From FEN-1219 sp039933105 (GTDB taxonomy: Bacteria > Pseudomonadota > Gammaproteobacteria > Steroidobacterales > Rariloculaceae), in NCBI GenBank assembly GCA_039933105.1, contig JBDTOT010000011.1, positions 48,219 through 112,218 of the forward strand: a stretch of 64,000 bases of DNA, in the 5' to 3' direction. Positions 40,543-51,597 of the stretch are shown one piece after another. Numbering within the stretch: the stretch's first letter is position 1; each line of letters begins with the position of its first letter. The notes under the pieces were generated by a model. The model had not been told where the DNA came from. It saw nothing but the letters and a program-made list of their open reading frames with translations, and made no database searches. A program made the translations under genes and the position numbers.

Positions 40543-41580
40543 ATGACTCGCCGTTCCGTTGTGCTTGCCGCGCTGATCGGGTCCGTGTCGGGACTGTTCT
40601 CCATGGATGCTGGCGCACAGCCTGCCGCGCTATACCAAGGCACGAACTACAAAGGCCGCGAGATCGGCAAGCTGACTGGCGACGTGTACTACGCGCGCTC
40701 CGATGACTACGTCTCGGCGTTCATGGTCACCTCGGAAGGCATCGTACTCGTCGAACCCATCGGCACGGAGTTCGCCACGTGGCTCAAAGGCGAGCTCGAC
40801 CGCCGATTCCACGTGCCGGTGAAGTACGTGATCTATAGCCACTCGCATGCGGATCACGCATCTGGCGCCGCCGTATACCGGGACACGGCACGGATCATCG
40901 GCAACGAAGCGCTGCTCGGCCTGCTCGCGATGCCGCCGGCGAATACGCCGTTGCCGCAAGCGCTGAAGATGCAGGATACGAATAACAACGGCCGCATCGA
41001 ACGCAGCGAGGCGCAAGGCCAAATAGCGGCGCTGTTCGATGTGTACGATGCCGACGCCGATGGCGCATTGAGCGGTGCGGAGGCAACGCGCGGCCCACTG
41101 AAGTTCGTCGTGCCGCCGGATTTGACGTACTCGGCTCCCGTGAACATCCGTTTGGGCGGCAAGCTCGTCGAAGTGATTCCAATGCCGACCGATCACGCGC
41201 CAGACAACACGGTGGTGCGCTTCGTCGACGGCACCAACGTGCTGTTTGCGTCGGACTGGATCACGAACTCGCGCATGCCGTTCGGGCCGAACATCACGTT
41301 GCCCTCCGAAATCGCCTCCATCAAAAAAGTCGCCGGCATGGACTTCGAGCACTTCGTGTGCAGTCACGGCCGCCTCGGCACCAAGGCAGACGTGGCCGCG
41401 AACTTGAAGTATCGCGAAGCGGTAGTCGCTGCCGTAAAGGACTCGATTGCGGCGGGCAAGACGCTCGAGCAAACACGCGACAGCGTGCTGATGAGCGACT
41501 ACAGCGGCTGGGAGTTCTTCGAGGCGCAACGGCCGCTGAACGTGACCGGCGCATACAGAATCCTCGCGGCGAGCCGCTAG
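40543..41580 (+). CDS. Exported MBL-fold hydrolase with an inserted EF-hand pair
   Basis: 345 residues from ATG 40543 (GGGGGAAGATCG before it). The signal peptide ends near DAGAQ. The zinc motif YSHSHADHASG (His100, His102, Asp104, His105) is followed by an insertion carrying two canonical calcium loops, DTNNNGRIERSE (145-156) and DADADGALSGAE (169-180), separated by a short helix. MBL segments then resume: PTDHAPDNTVVRF, LFASDW, and VCSHGRLGTK near the end. The GH of the usual third motif reads DH. An exported hydrolase whose activity or stability may depend on calcium is the natural reading. Confidence 0.87.
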   Translation: MTRRSVVLAALIGSVSGLFSMDAGAQPAALYQGTNYKGREIGKLTGDVYYARSDDYVSAFMVTSEGIVLVEPIGTEFATWLKGELDRRFHVPVKYVIYSHSHADHASGAAVYRDTARIIGNEALLGLLAMPPANTPLPQALKMQDTNNNGRIERSEAQGQIAALFDVYDADADGALSGAEATRGPLKFVVPPDLTYSAPVNIRLGGKLVEVIPMPTDHAPDNTVVRFVDGTNVLFASDWITNSRMPFGPNITLPSEIASIKKVAGMDFEHFVCSHGRLGTKADVAANLKYREAVVAAVKDSIAAGKTLEQTRDSVLMSDYSGWEFFEAQRPLNVTGAYRILAASR

Positions 41581-41660
41581 CCCCGCGTTCGATTGACGGC
41601 CCCGGGAGCCTTCTATACCGTTTCCGTGTACTAGGGCGCTCGAAGGAGCGGAGCATATCC

Positions 41661-42137
41661 ATGCTGCAACGGTCGTCCGTGATTGCGGGAGTGGTGGCCG
41701 GTTTGTCGATTGGGTCGGCGGCCGCGCAGTTTGGGTTGTACCAGCTGCCGAAAGACAATTTTATCTGGCACTGGGGCAATGGCCGCGAAGAGGCCAAGCA
41801 AACGGGCTTCGCCGATCTCGACCTGCAGGGCTCCGAGTCCACCTTTCAATGTCACCTGACGGCGCGATTCCACGCGTCCTCGGACCTCGGGCCAACCGAG
41901 ATACGTCAGCTAGAAAGCGACCTGCGAACGCGGCTCGACTTCATCTATGCGGTCTCGCAGGAAATGAACTACCTCGACCAGATGCGCAGCCTCGACTGGG
42001 CGACACTCGACTGCAAACATCCGGAGGCGACACCGTTCAGCGAGGAGAAGAAGGCCGAGCGCGAAAATGCCGCCCGCGAAAAAATGCTGCGCGAGCTCGA
42101 ACGGCGGCGGGCGAAGCGGCGCGACGCTGACAACTAG
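41661..42137 (+). CDS. Exported protein of unknown function
   Basis: 158 residues from ATG 41661 with GGAGCGGAG upstream. The signal peptide ends near GSAAAQ. The mature protein has LPKDNFIWHWGNG near its start, a cysteine in STFQCHLTARF and another in LDCKHPEA, and ends in a highly charged helix (EEKKAERENAAREKMLRE, then RRRAKRRDADN). No family recognised. It is 9 bases before hemW and probably on the same transcript. Confidence 0.72.
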   Translation: MLQRSSVIAGVVAGLSIGSAAAQFGLYQLPKDNFIWHWGNGREEAKQTGFADLDLQGSESTFQCHLTARFHASSDLGPTEIRQLESDLRTRLDFIYAVSQEMNYLDQMRSLDWATLDCKHPEATPFSEEKKAERENAAREKMLRELERRRAKRRDADN

Positions 42138-42146
42138 TCTCGGCGC

Positions 42147-43337
42147 ATGAGTTCCCACGCTATCACTCGGGCCGCGTCGCCGGGGCCAACCTTCACCGTG
42201 TTGCCGCCGCTGTCGCTATATGTGCACCTGCCTTGGTGCGTGCGCAAATGCCCCTACTGTGACTTCAACTCCTACGAAGCGCGCGGGCCGCTCGCGGACA
42301 TCGAATACGTCGACGCGGTGCTCCGCGACCTGCGCAGCGAGCTGCCGAATGTGCAGGGCCGACAGGTGCAAACAATATTCATCGGCGGGGGTACGCCGAG
42401 CCTGTTTTCCGCAGCTGCCATTGAACGGTTGCTGAGTGGCATTGGGGCCGATCTCACCCTCGCGCGCGGCGCCGAGATCACCCTCGAAGCGAACCCGGGC
42501 GCGGTAGACGCCGCCCGGTTTGCCGCGTTTCGCGCCGCCGGCGTGAACCGACTGTCGATTGGCATTCAAAGCTTGCGTGACGACCAGCTACGCACACTCG
42601 GGCGCGTGCACGACGGTGACGAAGCGCGTCGCGCGATCGAGCTTGCGCGGACCGCGGGATTTGCGAATATCAACCTCGATTTCATGTACGCCCTGCCGAA
42701 CGACAGCGTTGCGGGTGCGTTGGCCGATCTCGAGGAGGCCATCGAGCTCGCGCCGCAGCATCTGTCCTGGTACCAGCTCACGCTGGAGCCGAACACCGCG
42801 TTCGAGCGCCGCCCTCCGGCGCTGCCCGCGGACGACTTGGTGGCGGAGATCGAGTCGCACGGCAGAGCTTTGCTCGCAGCGGCCGGTTTTATTCGCTATG
42901 AGATCTCGGCGTACTCGCGAGCGGGCCATGCATGCGCTCACAACTTGAACTATTGGCAGTTCGGGGACTATTTGGGGGTGGGGGCCGGTGCCCACGGCAA
43001 GATCACGTTGCCTGCCATACCGGCAATAGAGCGCCGAGCCAAGACCCGAAACCCGCGTACCTATCTCGAGACCGCGGGCGCTGCAAAGGCGTGCGACTCG
43101 CAGCGGCTCGCGGAGCCGCGTGCAATCGCCGTGGAGTTCCTGCTGAACGCACTGCGCGTGCTCGAGGGCGTGCCGCAGGAATGGTTCACCGAGCGCACAG
43201 GACTGCTGCTAGAAGCGATCGCCGCACCGCGCCGCGAGGCCGTCGAGCGCGGCTGGCTGGTGGACGAGCCGGCCAGGCTACGGGCGACGCCAGCAGGCCG
43301 CGAGGTGCTGAACCGTTTGCTCGAACTGTTCGTTTGA
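42147..43337 (+). CDS. hemW: Radical SAM haem chaperone HemW
   Basis: 396 residues. SLYVHLPWCVRKCPYCDFNS holds the radical SAM cluster motif CxxxCxYC. IFIGGGTPSLFS and ITLEANPG are typical HemW segments, as are NRLSIGIQSLRDDQLRTLGR and YEISAYSR; the C-terminal HemW domain (ALRVLEGVPQEWFTERTG) is present. HemW (formerly called HemN-like) inserts haem into target proteins and does not act as coproporphyrinogen oxidase. HemN's extra CxxxCxxC spacing is absent, supporting HemW. Confidence 0.93.
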   Translation: MSSHAITRAASPGPTFTVLPPLSLYVHLPWCVRKCPYCDFNSYEARGPLADIEYVDAVLRDLRSELPNVQGRQVQTIFIGGGTPSLFSAAAIERLLSGIGADLTLARGAEITLEANPGAVDAARFAAFRAAGVNRLSIGIQSLRDDQLRTLGRVHDGDEARRAIELARTAGFANINLDFMYALPNDSVAGALADLEEAIELAPQHLSWYQLTLEPNTAFERRPPALPADDLVAEIESHGRALLAAAGFIRYEISAYSRAGHACAHNLNYWQFGDYLGVGAGAHGKITLPAIPAIERRAKTRNPRTYLETAGAAKACDSQRLAEPRAIAVEFLLNALRVLEGVPQEWFTERTGLLLEAIAAPRREAVERGWLVDEPARLRATPAGREVLNRLLELFV

Positions 43338-43410
43338 TGGGCTCTTGTTAGACTTCATGCTCACGGTGCCATCGCACCCTCGATAGTTTCTTCGGAAGGG
43401 GGATCGTAAA

Positions 43411-44262
43411 ATGAACTGGCAACGCTGGATCGTCGCAGGTGCGCTCGCCGCTTCGCTCTTGGTCGTAGCACACGCGCAGAACAAACCGAAGCCACCCGCG
43501 ACACCGCGCATCTACGTGTTCGAGAACGGCGCGATAAAGGGTCTCGATGTCGCGCTATTCAACTTCAAGCGCGAGGAGCTGAAGGAGGTCGACTTCGTCG
43601 ACGCGTCGTATCTGATCGTTCACCCTCGCGGCACGCTGATGTTCGATTCGGGCGCGGTTCCCGACAGCCAGTTCAAGGGCGACGGCAAACCGGTGGTCGA
43701 GGGCGTGATCTCGGCCACGCAGCCGTTGCTGCCGCAGCTTGCTTCGACCGGCTATGGCGTCGGTGACATCGACTATTTTGCGATGTCTCATTACCACTCG
43801 GATCACACGGCGAACGCCAACCTGTTCGCGAAAGCCACGTGGATCGTGCAAAAGGCCGAGCGGGACTTCATGTTCAGCGATAAACCGACGGGCATCGTGC
43901 AACCGGCCACGTACGACGCCTTGCGCGACGCCAAGACCAAGCTGCTCGACAACCAGGACTTCGACGTATTCGGAGACGGCACCGTCGTGATCATGTCGAC
44001 ACCTGGACATACGCCCGGGCACCAGGTGCTGGCAGTGAAGGTCGCGAACGCCGGCACGATCGTGCTTGGTGGCGATCTGTACCACTACCCGGAGGAACGC
44101 ACGACAGGTCGCACGCCGACGTTCGAGTTCAATGCCGAGCAGTCGAAGGTCTCGCGCGCGCGGATCGAGAAATTCCTGAAGGACACGCACGGCACGCTGT
44201 GGATCGAGCACGATAAGGCCACGCTTGCCTCGCTGCCGAAGGCGCCGAAGTACGTCGACTAG
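43411..44262 (+). CDS. Exported metallo-beta-lactamase-fold hydrolase, lactonase-like
   Basis: 283 residues, signal peptide to VVAHAQ. Zinc motif SHYHSDHTAN (His127, His129, Asp131, His132); STPGHTPGHQVLAV supplies the next His; GGDLYHY the bridging Asp; and WIEHDKATLAS the last His. This order and the spacing resemble AiiA/AttM N-acyl-homoserine lactonases, although those are cytosolic, so quorum-signal hydrolysis is only one possibility. It is 9 bases before the M23 peptidase gene. Confidence 0.87.
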   Translation: MNWQRWIVAGALAASLLVVAHAQNKPKPPATPRIYVFENGAIKGLDVALFNFKREELKEVDFVDASYLIVHPRGTLMFDSGAVPDSQFKGDGKPVVEGVISATQPLLPQLASTGYGVGDIDYFAMSHYHSDHTANANLFAKATWIVQKAERDFMFSDKPTGIVQPATYDALRDAKTKLLDNQDFDVFGDGTVVIMSTPGHTPGHQVLAVKVANAGTIVLGGDLYHYPEERTTGRTPTFEFNAEQSKVSRARIEKFLKDTHGTLWIEHDKATLASLPKAPKYVD

Positions 44263-44271
44263 GACGAAGCC

Positions 44272-45075
44272 ATGATCGGACTGTCTCTGCTACTGGCGGG
44301 GCTCGTGGCGGGCCAGGGGCAGGTGTTGGAGATCCGCTATGCGGCGGAACCGGGATTGACGGGTGTGGCGGTGCAGTGGAGCGGTCGCTCCGTGCCGTTC
44401 GTACAGAGCGGCGACCATTGGGCTACGACTGTGGGCGTCGATCTCGACTCGCGTGCTGGGGCGCACGCCGTCGACGTGACGTTTCGCTATGCGGACGGCC
44501 ATACCCGCGTCGAGCGGCAACCGGTCGAAGTGCGGGCGGAAAAGTATCCGACGACGGAGCTCACGGTCGAAGACCGCTACGTCGCGCTCAGCCCCGAAGA
44601 CCAGGCGCGCGCGAACCGCGAGGGCGAAGAGACGAACGCGATCTACGAAAAGATGACGCCGGAGCGCTATTGGACGGTGCCGTTCCAGGTGCCGGTGGAA
44701 GGTGCCAAAGACGGGCGCAACTTTGGCCATCGGCGCGTGTTCAATGGCCAGCCGCGTGCGCCACACTCCGGCGCCGATCTGCGTGCCAAGACCGGCACGC
44801 CGATCTACGCGGCCAACCGCGGGCGCGTGGTGCTAGCAAAGGACTTGTTTTATAGCGGTAATGCCGTATTCATCGATCACGGGCTGGGTCTTTACACCAG
44901 CTACCTGCATCTGTCGGAGATCAAGGTCCGCGTCGGCGACTGGGTAGAGCGCAGCCAGCTTCTGGGCCTGTCCGGAGCTACTGGTAGGGTCACGGGCCCA
45001 CACCTGCATTGGGGTGTGCGAATCCTGGATGCCCGGGTCGACCCGTTCTCGCTGGTGCGCGTGGGTACACCCTGA
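44272..45075 (+). CDS. M23 (LytM-type) metallopeptidase
   Basis: 267 residues with a weakly hydrophobic N-terminus (LSLLLAGLVAGQGQ) that may be a signal peptide. The peptidase domain (about 155-260) has the zinc ligands in PHSGADLRA and GPHLHWGVR, with YTSYLHLSE and ERSQLLGLSGATGRVTG between. The N-terminal part is strand-rich and may be an Ig-like or inhibitory domain. It should cleave peptidoglycan peptides in the periplasm. A terminator at 45247 lies downstream. Confidence 0.88.
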   Translation: MIGLSLLLAGLVAGQGQVLEIRYAAEPGLTGVAVQWSGRSVPFVQSGDHWATTVGVDLDSRAGAHAVDVTFRYADGHTRVERQPVEVRAEKYPTTELTVEDRYVALSPEDQARANREGEETNAIYEKMTPERYWTVPFQVPVEGAKDGRNFGHRRVFNGQPRAPHSGADLRAKTGTPIYAANRGRVVLAKDLFYSGNAVFIDHGLGLYTSYLHLSEIKVRVGDWVERSQLLGLSGATGRVTGPHLHWGVRILDARVDPFSLVRVGTP

Positions 45076-45167
45076 GGCCCGCGCGCGACGACCTCGTGTG
45101 TTTCGAAAACGTAGGGCGCCTACCGCCCGACCGTTGCTTTTGCTACCATCCGTTTGTTTTCTGCGGA

Positions 45168-45241
45168 TGACGGCCCAAGAGCCGCTGGCAAAATCCACGA
45201 AGGATTGGCCGGTCAGGGCTAGAGTTAACCAAGATGGTTAG
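45168..45241 (+). other. Short open frame before a terminator, possible leader peptide or small RNA
   Basis: A 24-codon frame (starting MTAQEPLAKS, ending VNQDG) ends 5 bases before the terminator at 45247. It has no recognisable ribosome site and no known family. The arrangement, a short frame closed by a strong terminator in front of the rimP-nusA operon, could be a leader transcript or small RNA, or simply chance. The remaining bases from 45076 to 45167 show nothing I can name. Confidence 0.25.
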
Positions 45242-45246
45242 ATAGG

Positions 45247-45268
45247 AAGCCCCGTTAGGGGCTTTTTG
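45247..45268 (+). terminator. Intrinsic terminator
   Basis: Stem AAGCCCC/GGGGCTT (45247-45253 with 45258-45264), loop GTTA, followed by TTT and GTTT. It should end transcripts from the M23 peptidase gene side. Confidence 0.85.
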
Positions 45269-45282
45269 TTTGACGACAGTGT

Positions 45283-45307
45283 AATGGGCCGTAGGCCCAT
45301 TTTTTTT
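45283..45307 (+). terminator. Second hairpin with T-run, in front of rimP
   Basis: Perfect 8-base-pair stem AATGGGCC/GGCCCATT (45283-45290 with 45294-45301), loop GTA, then a run of eight T (45300-45307). It lies only 31 bases before the rimP start. Either it is a backup terminator for the upstream unit or part of an attenuated leader; structured leaders before rimP (the rimP leader RNA) are known in gammaproteobacteria. I could not find a promoter between the two hairpins with confidence. Confidence 0.8.
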
Positions 45308-45337
45308 CTCGCGGGAGCCGACGGCGGCGCGTGAGTC

Positions 45338-45793
45338 ATGGGTCAAGCGGTCGAAAAAGAGCGGTTGCTAACGCTTCTCGAGCCTGCGGTTGCGGCTATG
45401 GGCTACGAGCTGGCTGATATCGATGTGCATCTGGGGCGCCGCGGTGTGCTGCGGCTGTACATCGACCGCGCGGGCGGCGTGACTGTGGACGATTGCCAGC
45501 GGGTGAGTGAGCAAGTCGGCGCGCTGCTCGATGTAGAGGATCCGCTGCCGGGCAGTTACACACTCGAGGTGTCGTCGCCTGGCTTCGATCGCCGGCTGCG
45601 CACGCAGGCGCACTTTGAGCGGTTCGTCGGTGAGCGGGTTCGGATCGAATTGAGGGATGCGCGTGAGGGTCGCCGGAATTTTACCGGCCAACTCACGGGC
45701 TTCCAGGGCGGCAGTGCGCTGCTCGAGGTCGATGGTGAGGTGTGGCAGTTGCCCTTGAATGACATCGCGATAGCACGGCTTGTGCCGGCGTGA
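45338..45793 (+). CDS. rimP: Ribosome maturation factor RimP
   Basis: 151 residues, normal length. GYELADIDVHLGRRGVLRLYID and GVTVDDCQRVSEQVGALLDVEDPLPGSYTLEVSSPGFDR (in part) are the conserved N-domain blocks; the C-terminal SH3-like domain has ALLEVDGEVWQLPLNDIAIARL. It helps assemble the 30S subunit. First gene of the rimP-nusA-infB-rbfA-truB-rpsO-pnp unit, 23 bases before nusA. Confidence 0.95.
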   Translation: MGQAVEKERLLTLLEPAVAAMGYELADIDVHLGRRGVLRLYIDRAGGVTVDDCQRVSEQVGALLDVEDPLPGSYTLEVSSPGFDRRLRTQAHFERFVGERVRIELRDAREGRRNFTGQLTGFQGGSALLEVDGEVWQLPLNDIAIARLVPA

Positions 45794-45816
45794 TGGAACA
45801 GTGTCGGTGGTGAATC

Positions 45817-47319
45817 ATGAGTAAAGAAATCCTGCTGGTCGTAGACGCCGTCTCGAACGAGAAGGGCGTCGAGAAGTCCGTCATCTTCGAGGCAATCGAA
45901 GCCGCGCTGGCATCTGCCACGCGCAAACGCTATGGCGACGACATCGAAGTTCGTGTCGCCATCGACCGCGCCACCGGGAGCTACGAGACGTTCCGGCGCT
46001 GGAAAGTATTCGCGGACGACTCGAAGGAGCTCGAAGAGCCGGCGCGCGAGCTGCGTCTCGAAGACGGACTCGATGTCGATCCGAAGGCCGAGATTGGCGG
46101 CTTCGTCGAGCAGCCGATGGAGTCCGTCGACTTCGGTCGCATCGGAGCTCAAACCGCGAAGCAAGTCATTGTTCAGAAGGTTCGCGAGGCCGAGCGCGAG
46201 CAAGTCGTGCAGGCTTACAAGGGCCGCGTCGGCGAACTCTTGAGCGGCATCGTCAAGCGTGTCGATCGTAACGGTGCGTACATCGACCTCGGCGGCAATG
46301 CGGAAGGTTTCATTCCGCGCGAGGACTTGATCCCACGCGAGCCAATCAAGCCGCAGGACCGCATCAAGAGCCTGCTGCGCGAAGTTCGCTCCGAGCCGCG
46401 CGGCCCGCAGTTGTTTCTGACGCGTACGCAGCCGAAGTTCTTGATCGAGCTGTTCAAGATCGAGGTTCCCGAGGTCGGCCAAGGGCTCATTGAGATCCTC
46501 GCCGCCGCGCGCGACGCCGGTCTGCGCGCGAAGATCGCGGTGCGCAGTCACGACAGCCGCATCGACCCTGTAGGTGCGTGCGTAGGCATGCGCGGTTCGC
46601 GCGTTCAGGCTGTGTCGAACGAGCTCGCGGGTGAGCGCGTCGACATCATTCTGTTCGACGAAAATCCGGCGCAGTTCGTCATTAACGCGATGTCGCCGGC
46701 CGAAGTGCTGTCGATCGTCGTCGACGAAGACTCGCACACGATGGATCTCGCGGTCGAAGAAGAGAAGCTGTCGCAGGCCATCGGCCGCGGCGGCCAGAAC
46801 ATCCGGCTCGCGAGCGAGCTCAGCGGTTGGCAACTGAACGTCATGACCGAGTCGGCGGCGGACGAGAAGAGCGACAAGGAAGCGCGTTTGCTCGTCGAGT
46901 CCTTTATAAAGGATCTCGACGTCGACGAAGACGTCGCGAACATTCTGGTACAGGAAGGCTTCTCGTCGCTCGAGGAAGTCGCCTATGTGCCGGCCGGGGA
47001 GTTACTCGGTATCGAAGAGTTCACACCGGAGATCGTCAACGAGCTGCGTTCGCGCGCACGTGACGTGTTGATCACGCAGGCGATCGTGACGGAAGAAGTG
47101 ATCGACCAGGCGGAACCCGCCGAGGATCTATTGAGTCTCGAAGGAATGGACCGCGAGCTCGCGCTCGAATTGGCCAGCCGCGGCATTGTGACGCGGGAGG
47201 ATCTGGCGGAGCAGGCCGTGGACGATCTCGACTCGATTACGAATCTCGACGCAGAGCGTGCCGCAAAGCTGATCATGACGGCGCGCGCGCACTGGTTCGA
47301 GCAAGAGAAGCAGGCGTAA
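45817..47319 (+). CDS. nusA: Transcription termination/antitermination factor NusA
   Basis: 500 residues. N-terminal polymerase-binding domain (MSKEILLVVDAVSNEKGV), S1 domain (RVGELLSGIVKRVDRNGAYI), two KH domains (DPVGACVGMRGSRVQAVS, LSQAIGRGGQNIRLAS), then two C-terminal acidic repeats (VANILVQEGFSSLEEVAYV, ALELASRGIVTREDLAEQ). The two repeats are the E. coli-type arrangement found in proteobacteria. It acts in pausing, termination and antitermination. Confidence 0.96.
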   Translation: MSKEILLVVDAVSNEKGVEKSVIFEAIEAALASATRKRYGDDIEVRVAIDRATGSYETFRRWKVFADDSKELEEPARELRLEDGLDVDPKAEIGGFVEQPMESVDFGRIGAQTAKQVIVQKVREAEREQVVQAYKGRVGELLSGIVKRVDRNGAYIDLGGNAEGFIPREDLIPREPIKPQDRIKSLLREVRSEPRGPQLFLTRTQPKFLIELFKIEVPEVGQGLIEILAAARDAGLRAKIAVRSHDSRIDPVGACVGMRGSRVQAVSNELAGERVDIILFDENPAQFVINAMSPAEVLSIVVDEDSHTMDLAVEEEKLSQAIGRGGQNIRLASELSGWQLNVMTESAADEKSDKEARLLVESFIKDLDVDEDVANILVQEGFSSLEEVAYVPAGELLGIEEFTPEIVNELRSRARDVLITQAIVTEEVIDQAEPAEDLLSLEGMDRELALELASRGIVTREDLAEQAVDDLDSITNLDAERAAKLIMTARAHWFEQEKQA

Positions 47320-47340
47320 CGGACCAAGGTAGGCACGCAA

Positions 47341-49889
<2,549 letters not shown>

Positions 49890-49890
<1 letters not shown>

Positions 49891-50255
49891 TGCCGCGCGA
49901 GTTCGCCCGCAAGCACAAAATAGCCGCCGAGATGCAGCGGCTTCTGAACGAGCTTCTCCTATCGGAAGTGAAGGATCCGCGGCTGTCCGGTGCTCGAGTC
50001 AGTGAAGTCGATGTGAGCGGTGACCTGAGCCTGGCCACGATCTACTTCAATATGCTCGGGCTCGACGAAGACCCGGCGCCGATCAAGGAAGGGTTCGAGC
50101 AAGCGCGCGGCTTCTTTCGCAGCCGCGTGGCCAGTGCATTGCAACTGCGCCGCGTGCCGGAGCTGCGGTTCCGTCACGACGCAACTGCGCGCCACGCAGC
50201 CGACCTGCAGCGGCTCATCGACGACGCTGGTAACGGCGGCCGCCCGCCAGACTAG
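49890..50255 (+). CDS. rbfA: Ribosome-binding factor A
   Basis: 121 residues. PREFARKHKIAAEMQRLLNELL, VKDPRLSGARVSEVDVSGDLSLATIYF and the RRVPELRFRHDATARHA block are all characteristic of RbfA (KH fold). It binds the 30S subunit during late maturation and cold adaptation. It begins in the infB stop (TAATG), so translation is coupled. Confidence 0.95.
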
Positions 50256-50260
50256 CCACG

Positions 50261-51181
50261 GTGTCGAACGCTCGCGCCCGCGGTAGAGATGTCTTCGGAC
50301 TGCTACTGCTCGACAAGCCCGCGGGAGCCTCGTCGAATCACGCGCTGCAGAGAGTGAAACACCTCTACCAAGCTGCGCGCGCAGGTCACACCGGCAGCCT
50401 CGACCCGCTCGCGACCGGCATGCTGCCAATTCTGTTCGGCTCGGGTACACGTCTGTGCGGCTATCTGCTCGATTCGGGCAAGGAATACAGCACGACCGCG
50501 CGCCTCGGCATCGCGACGACTACGGGCGACGCCGAAGGGGAGGTCATCGCGGACCGTTCGGGGGAGGCGCCGCCGTCCCTCGACGCTGTCGCCGACGTGT
50601 TGCGCCGGTTCGTCGGTGAGATCAGCCAGGTGCCGCCCATGTATTCCGCCTTGAAGCGCGACGGCGTGCCTCTGTATAGCCTCGCGAGGCGCGGTATCGA
50701 AGTCGAACGCGCCCCGCGGCGGGTGACGATCGAAGCGTTGGTGCTGGAGGAGTACCGCTGGCCACATCTCGCGCTGACGGTCCGGTGCTCCAAGGGAACC
50801 TACATTCGCACGCTGGTCGAAGATATCGCGGTTGCTCTCGGGACGGTAGGTCACGTCGCGGCGCTGCGGCGTTTAGCCGTTCTGCCGTTCGTAGGCCAGC
50901 CGATGCACTCGCTCGACAGCCTGCAGACAGCGGCCACCGCCGGCGGCCTCAATGCCCTGGACGCCTTCCTACTGCCACCGGATCTGGCCTTGCCGGATTG
51001 GCCGGCGGTCGAGCTCGATGGCCCCGCCGTGACGCGCCTCAGCCAGGGCCAGGCGGTACCTGCGGAGCCGAATTGGCCGCGGGGTGAGGTCCGCGTATAC
51101 GCGCAGCCAAGACGCTTCATCGCCCTCGGCACGGTCACCACGGAGGGTCGTCTGGAGCCGCAGCGGGTTTTTCGCAGTTAA
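50261..51181 (+). CDS. truB: tRNA pseudouridine-55 synthase
   Basis: 306 residues from a GTG start 5 bases after rbfA. GLLLLDKPAGASSNHALQRV, then RAGHTGSLDPLATGMLPILFG with the catalytic Asp in GSLDPLATG, TTTGDAEGE, VPPMYSALKRDG, KGTYIRTLVED and the C-terminal PUA-like region. It makes pseudouridine at position 55 of the T-loop in tRNAs. Confidence 0.95.
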   Translation: MSNARARGRDVFGLLLLDKPAGASSNHALQRVKHLYQAARAGHTGSLDPLATGMLPILFGSGTRLCGYLLDSGKEYSTTARLGIATTTGDAEGEVIADRSGEAPPSLDAVADVLRRFVGEISQVPPMYSALKRDGVPLYSLARRGIEVERAPRRVTIEALVLEEYRWPHLALTVRCSKGTYIRTLVEDIAVALGTVGHVAALRRLAVLPFVGQPMHSLDSLQTAATAGGLNALDAFLLPPDLALPDWPAVELDGPAVTRLSQGQAVPAEPNWPRGEVRVYAQPRRFIALGTVTTEGRLEPQRVFRS

Positions 51182-51185
51182 CTGC

Positions 51186-51215
51186 TTGGAGCGGCGTCGA
51201 ATGTTTCGGTATGAT
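51186..51215 (+). promoter_or_regulatory. Probable rpsO promoter and leader
   Basis: TTGGAG (51186-51191) and TATGAT (51210-51215) are 18 bases apart, a good sigma-70 pair just after the truB stop. The leader that follows contains a CGGCCG/CGGCCG inverted repeat around 51248-51270 directly before the GAGAGGATGA ribosome site; S15 represses its own synthesis through such leader structures in E. coli, so an autoregulatory role is plausible. Confidence 0.6.
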
Positions 51216-51279
51216 GCGCCCCTTCATAGACGGGCAGAAAGACAGACGGCCGTTGAATCGGACGGCCGGGAGAGGATGA

Positions 51280-51549
51280 ATGGTTTTAAAAGCACCCCAG
51301 AAGTCAGACATCATTACGCAGTACGGTCGCGGTCCCGCTGATACCGGCTCACCCGAAGTTCAAGTGGCATTGCTATCGGCTCGCATCACGCAGCTGTCGG
51401 ACCACTTCGCCGGGCATGGGAAGGATCACCACTCGCGCCGTGGCTTGCTGAAGATGGTCAATCAGCGCCGCAAGCTGCTCGACTACCTGAAACAGGCCAG
51501 TCAGGCCCGCTATCAGGACCTGATTACCCGCCTCGGTCTAAGGCGCTAA
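51280..51549 (+). CDS. rpsO: 30S ribosomal protein S15
   Basis: 89 residues, exactly the usual length. KSDIITQYGRGPADTGSPEVQVALLSARI (in part), LSDHFAGHGKDHHSRRGLL and MVNQRRKLLDYLK are diagnostic. It binds the central domain of 16S rRNA. An in-frame GAGAGGATG ribosome site precedes the ATG. Confidence 0.97.
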   Translation: MVLKAPQKSDIITQYGRGPADTGSPEVQVALLSARITQLSDHFAGHGKDHHSRRGLLKMVNQRRKLLDYLKQASQARYQDLITRLGLRR

Positions 51550-51563
51550 TCAAGAGTTTCCGT

Positions 51564-51597
51564 GTTCAGAGCCGGCGTACCCGGCTCTGAACGTTTT
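51564..51597 (+). terminator. 12-base-pair hairpin between rpsO and pnp
   Basis: GTTCAGAGCCGG (51564-51575) pairs perfectly with CCGGCTCTGAAC (51581-51592), loop CGTAC, followed by G and four T. It can act as an rpsO terminator with partial read-through. In E. coli the rpsO-pnp interval also contains a long stem cut by RNase III as part of PNPase autocontrol, so this stem may play that part here. Confidence 0.75.

Noticed and set aside
45144..45149. TACCAT as a -10 for the rimP-nusA operon
   Set aside because: No acceptable -35 at 15-19 bases upstream; not reported as a promoter.
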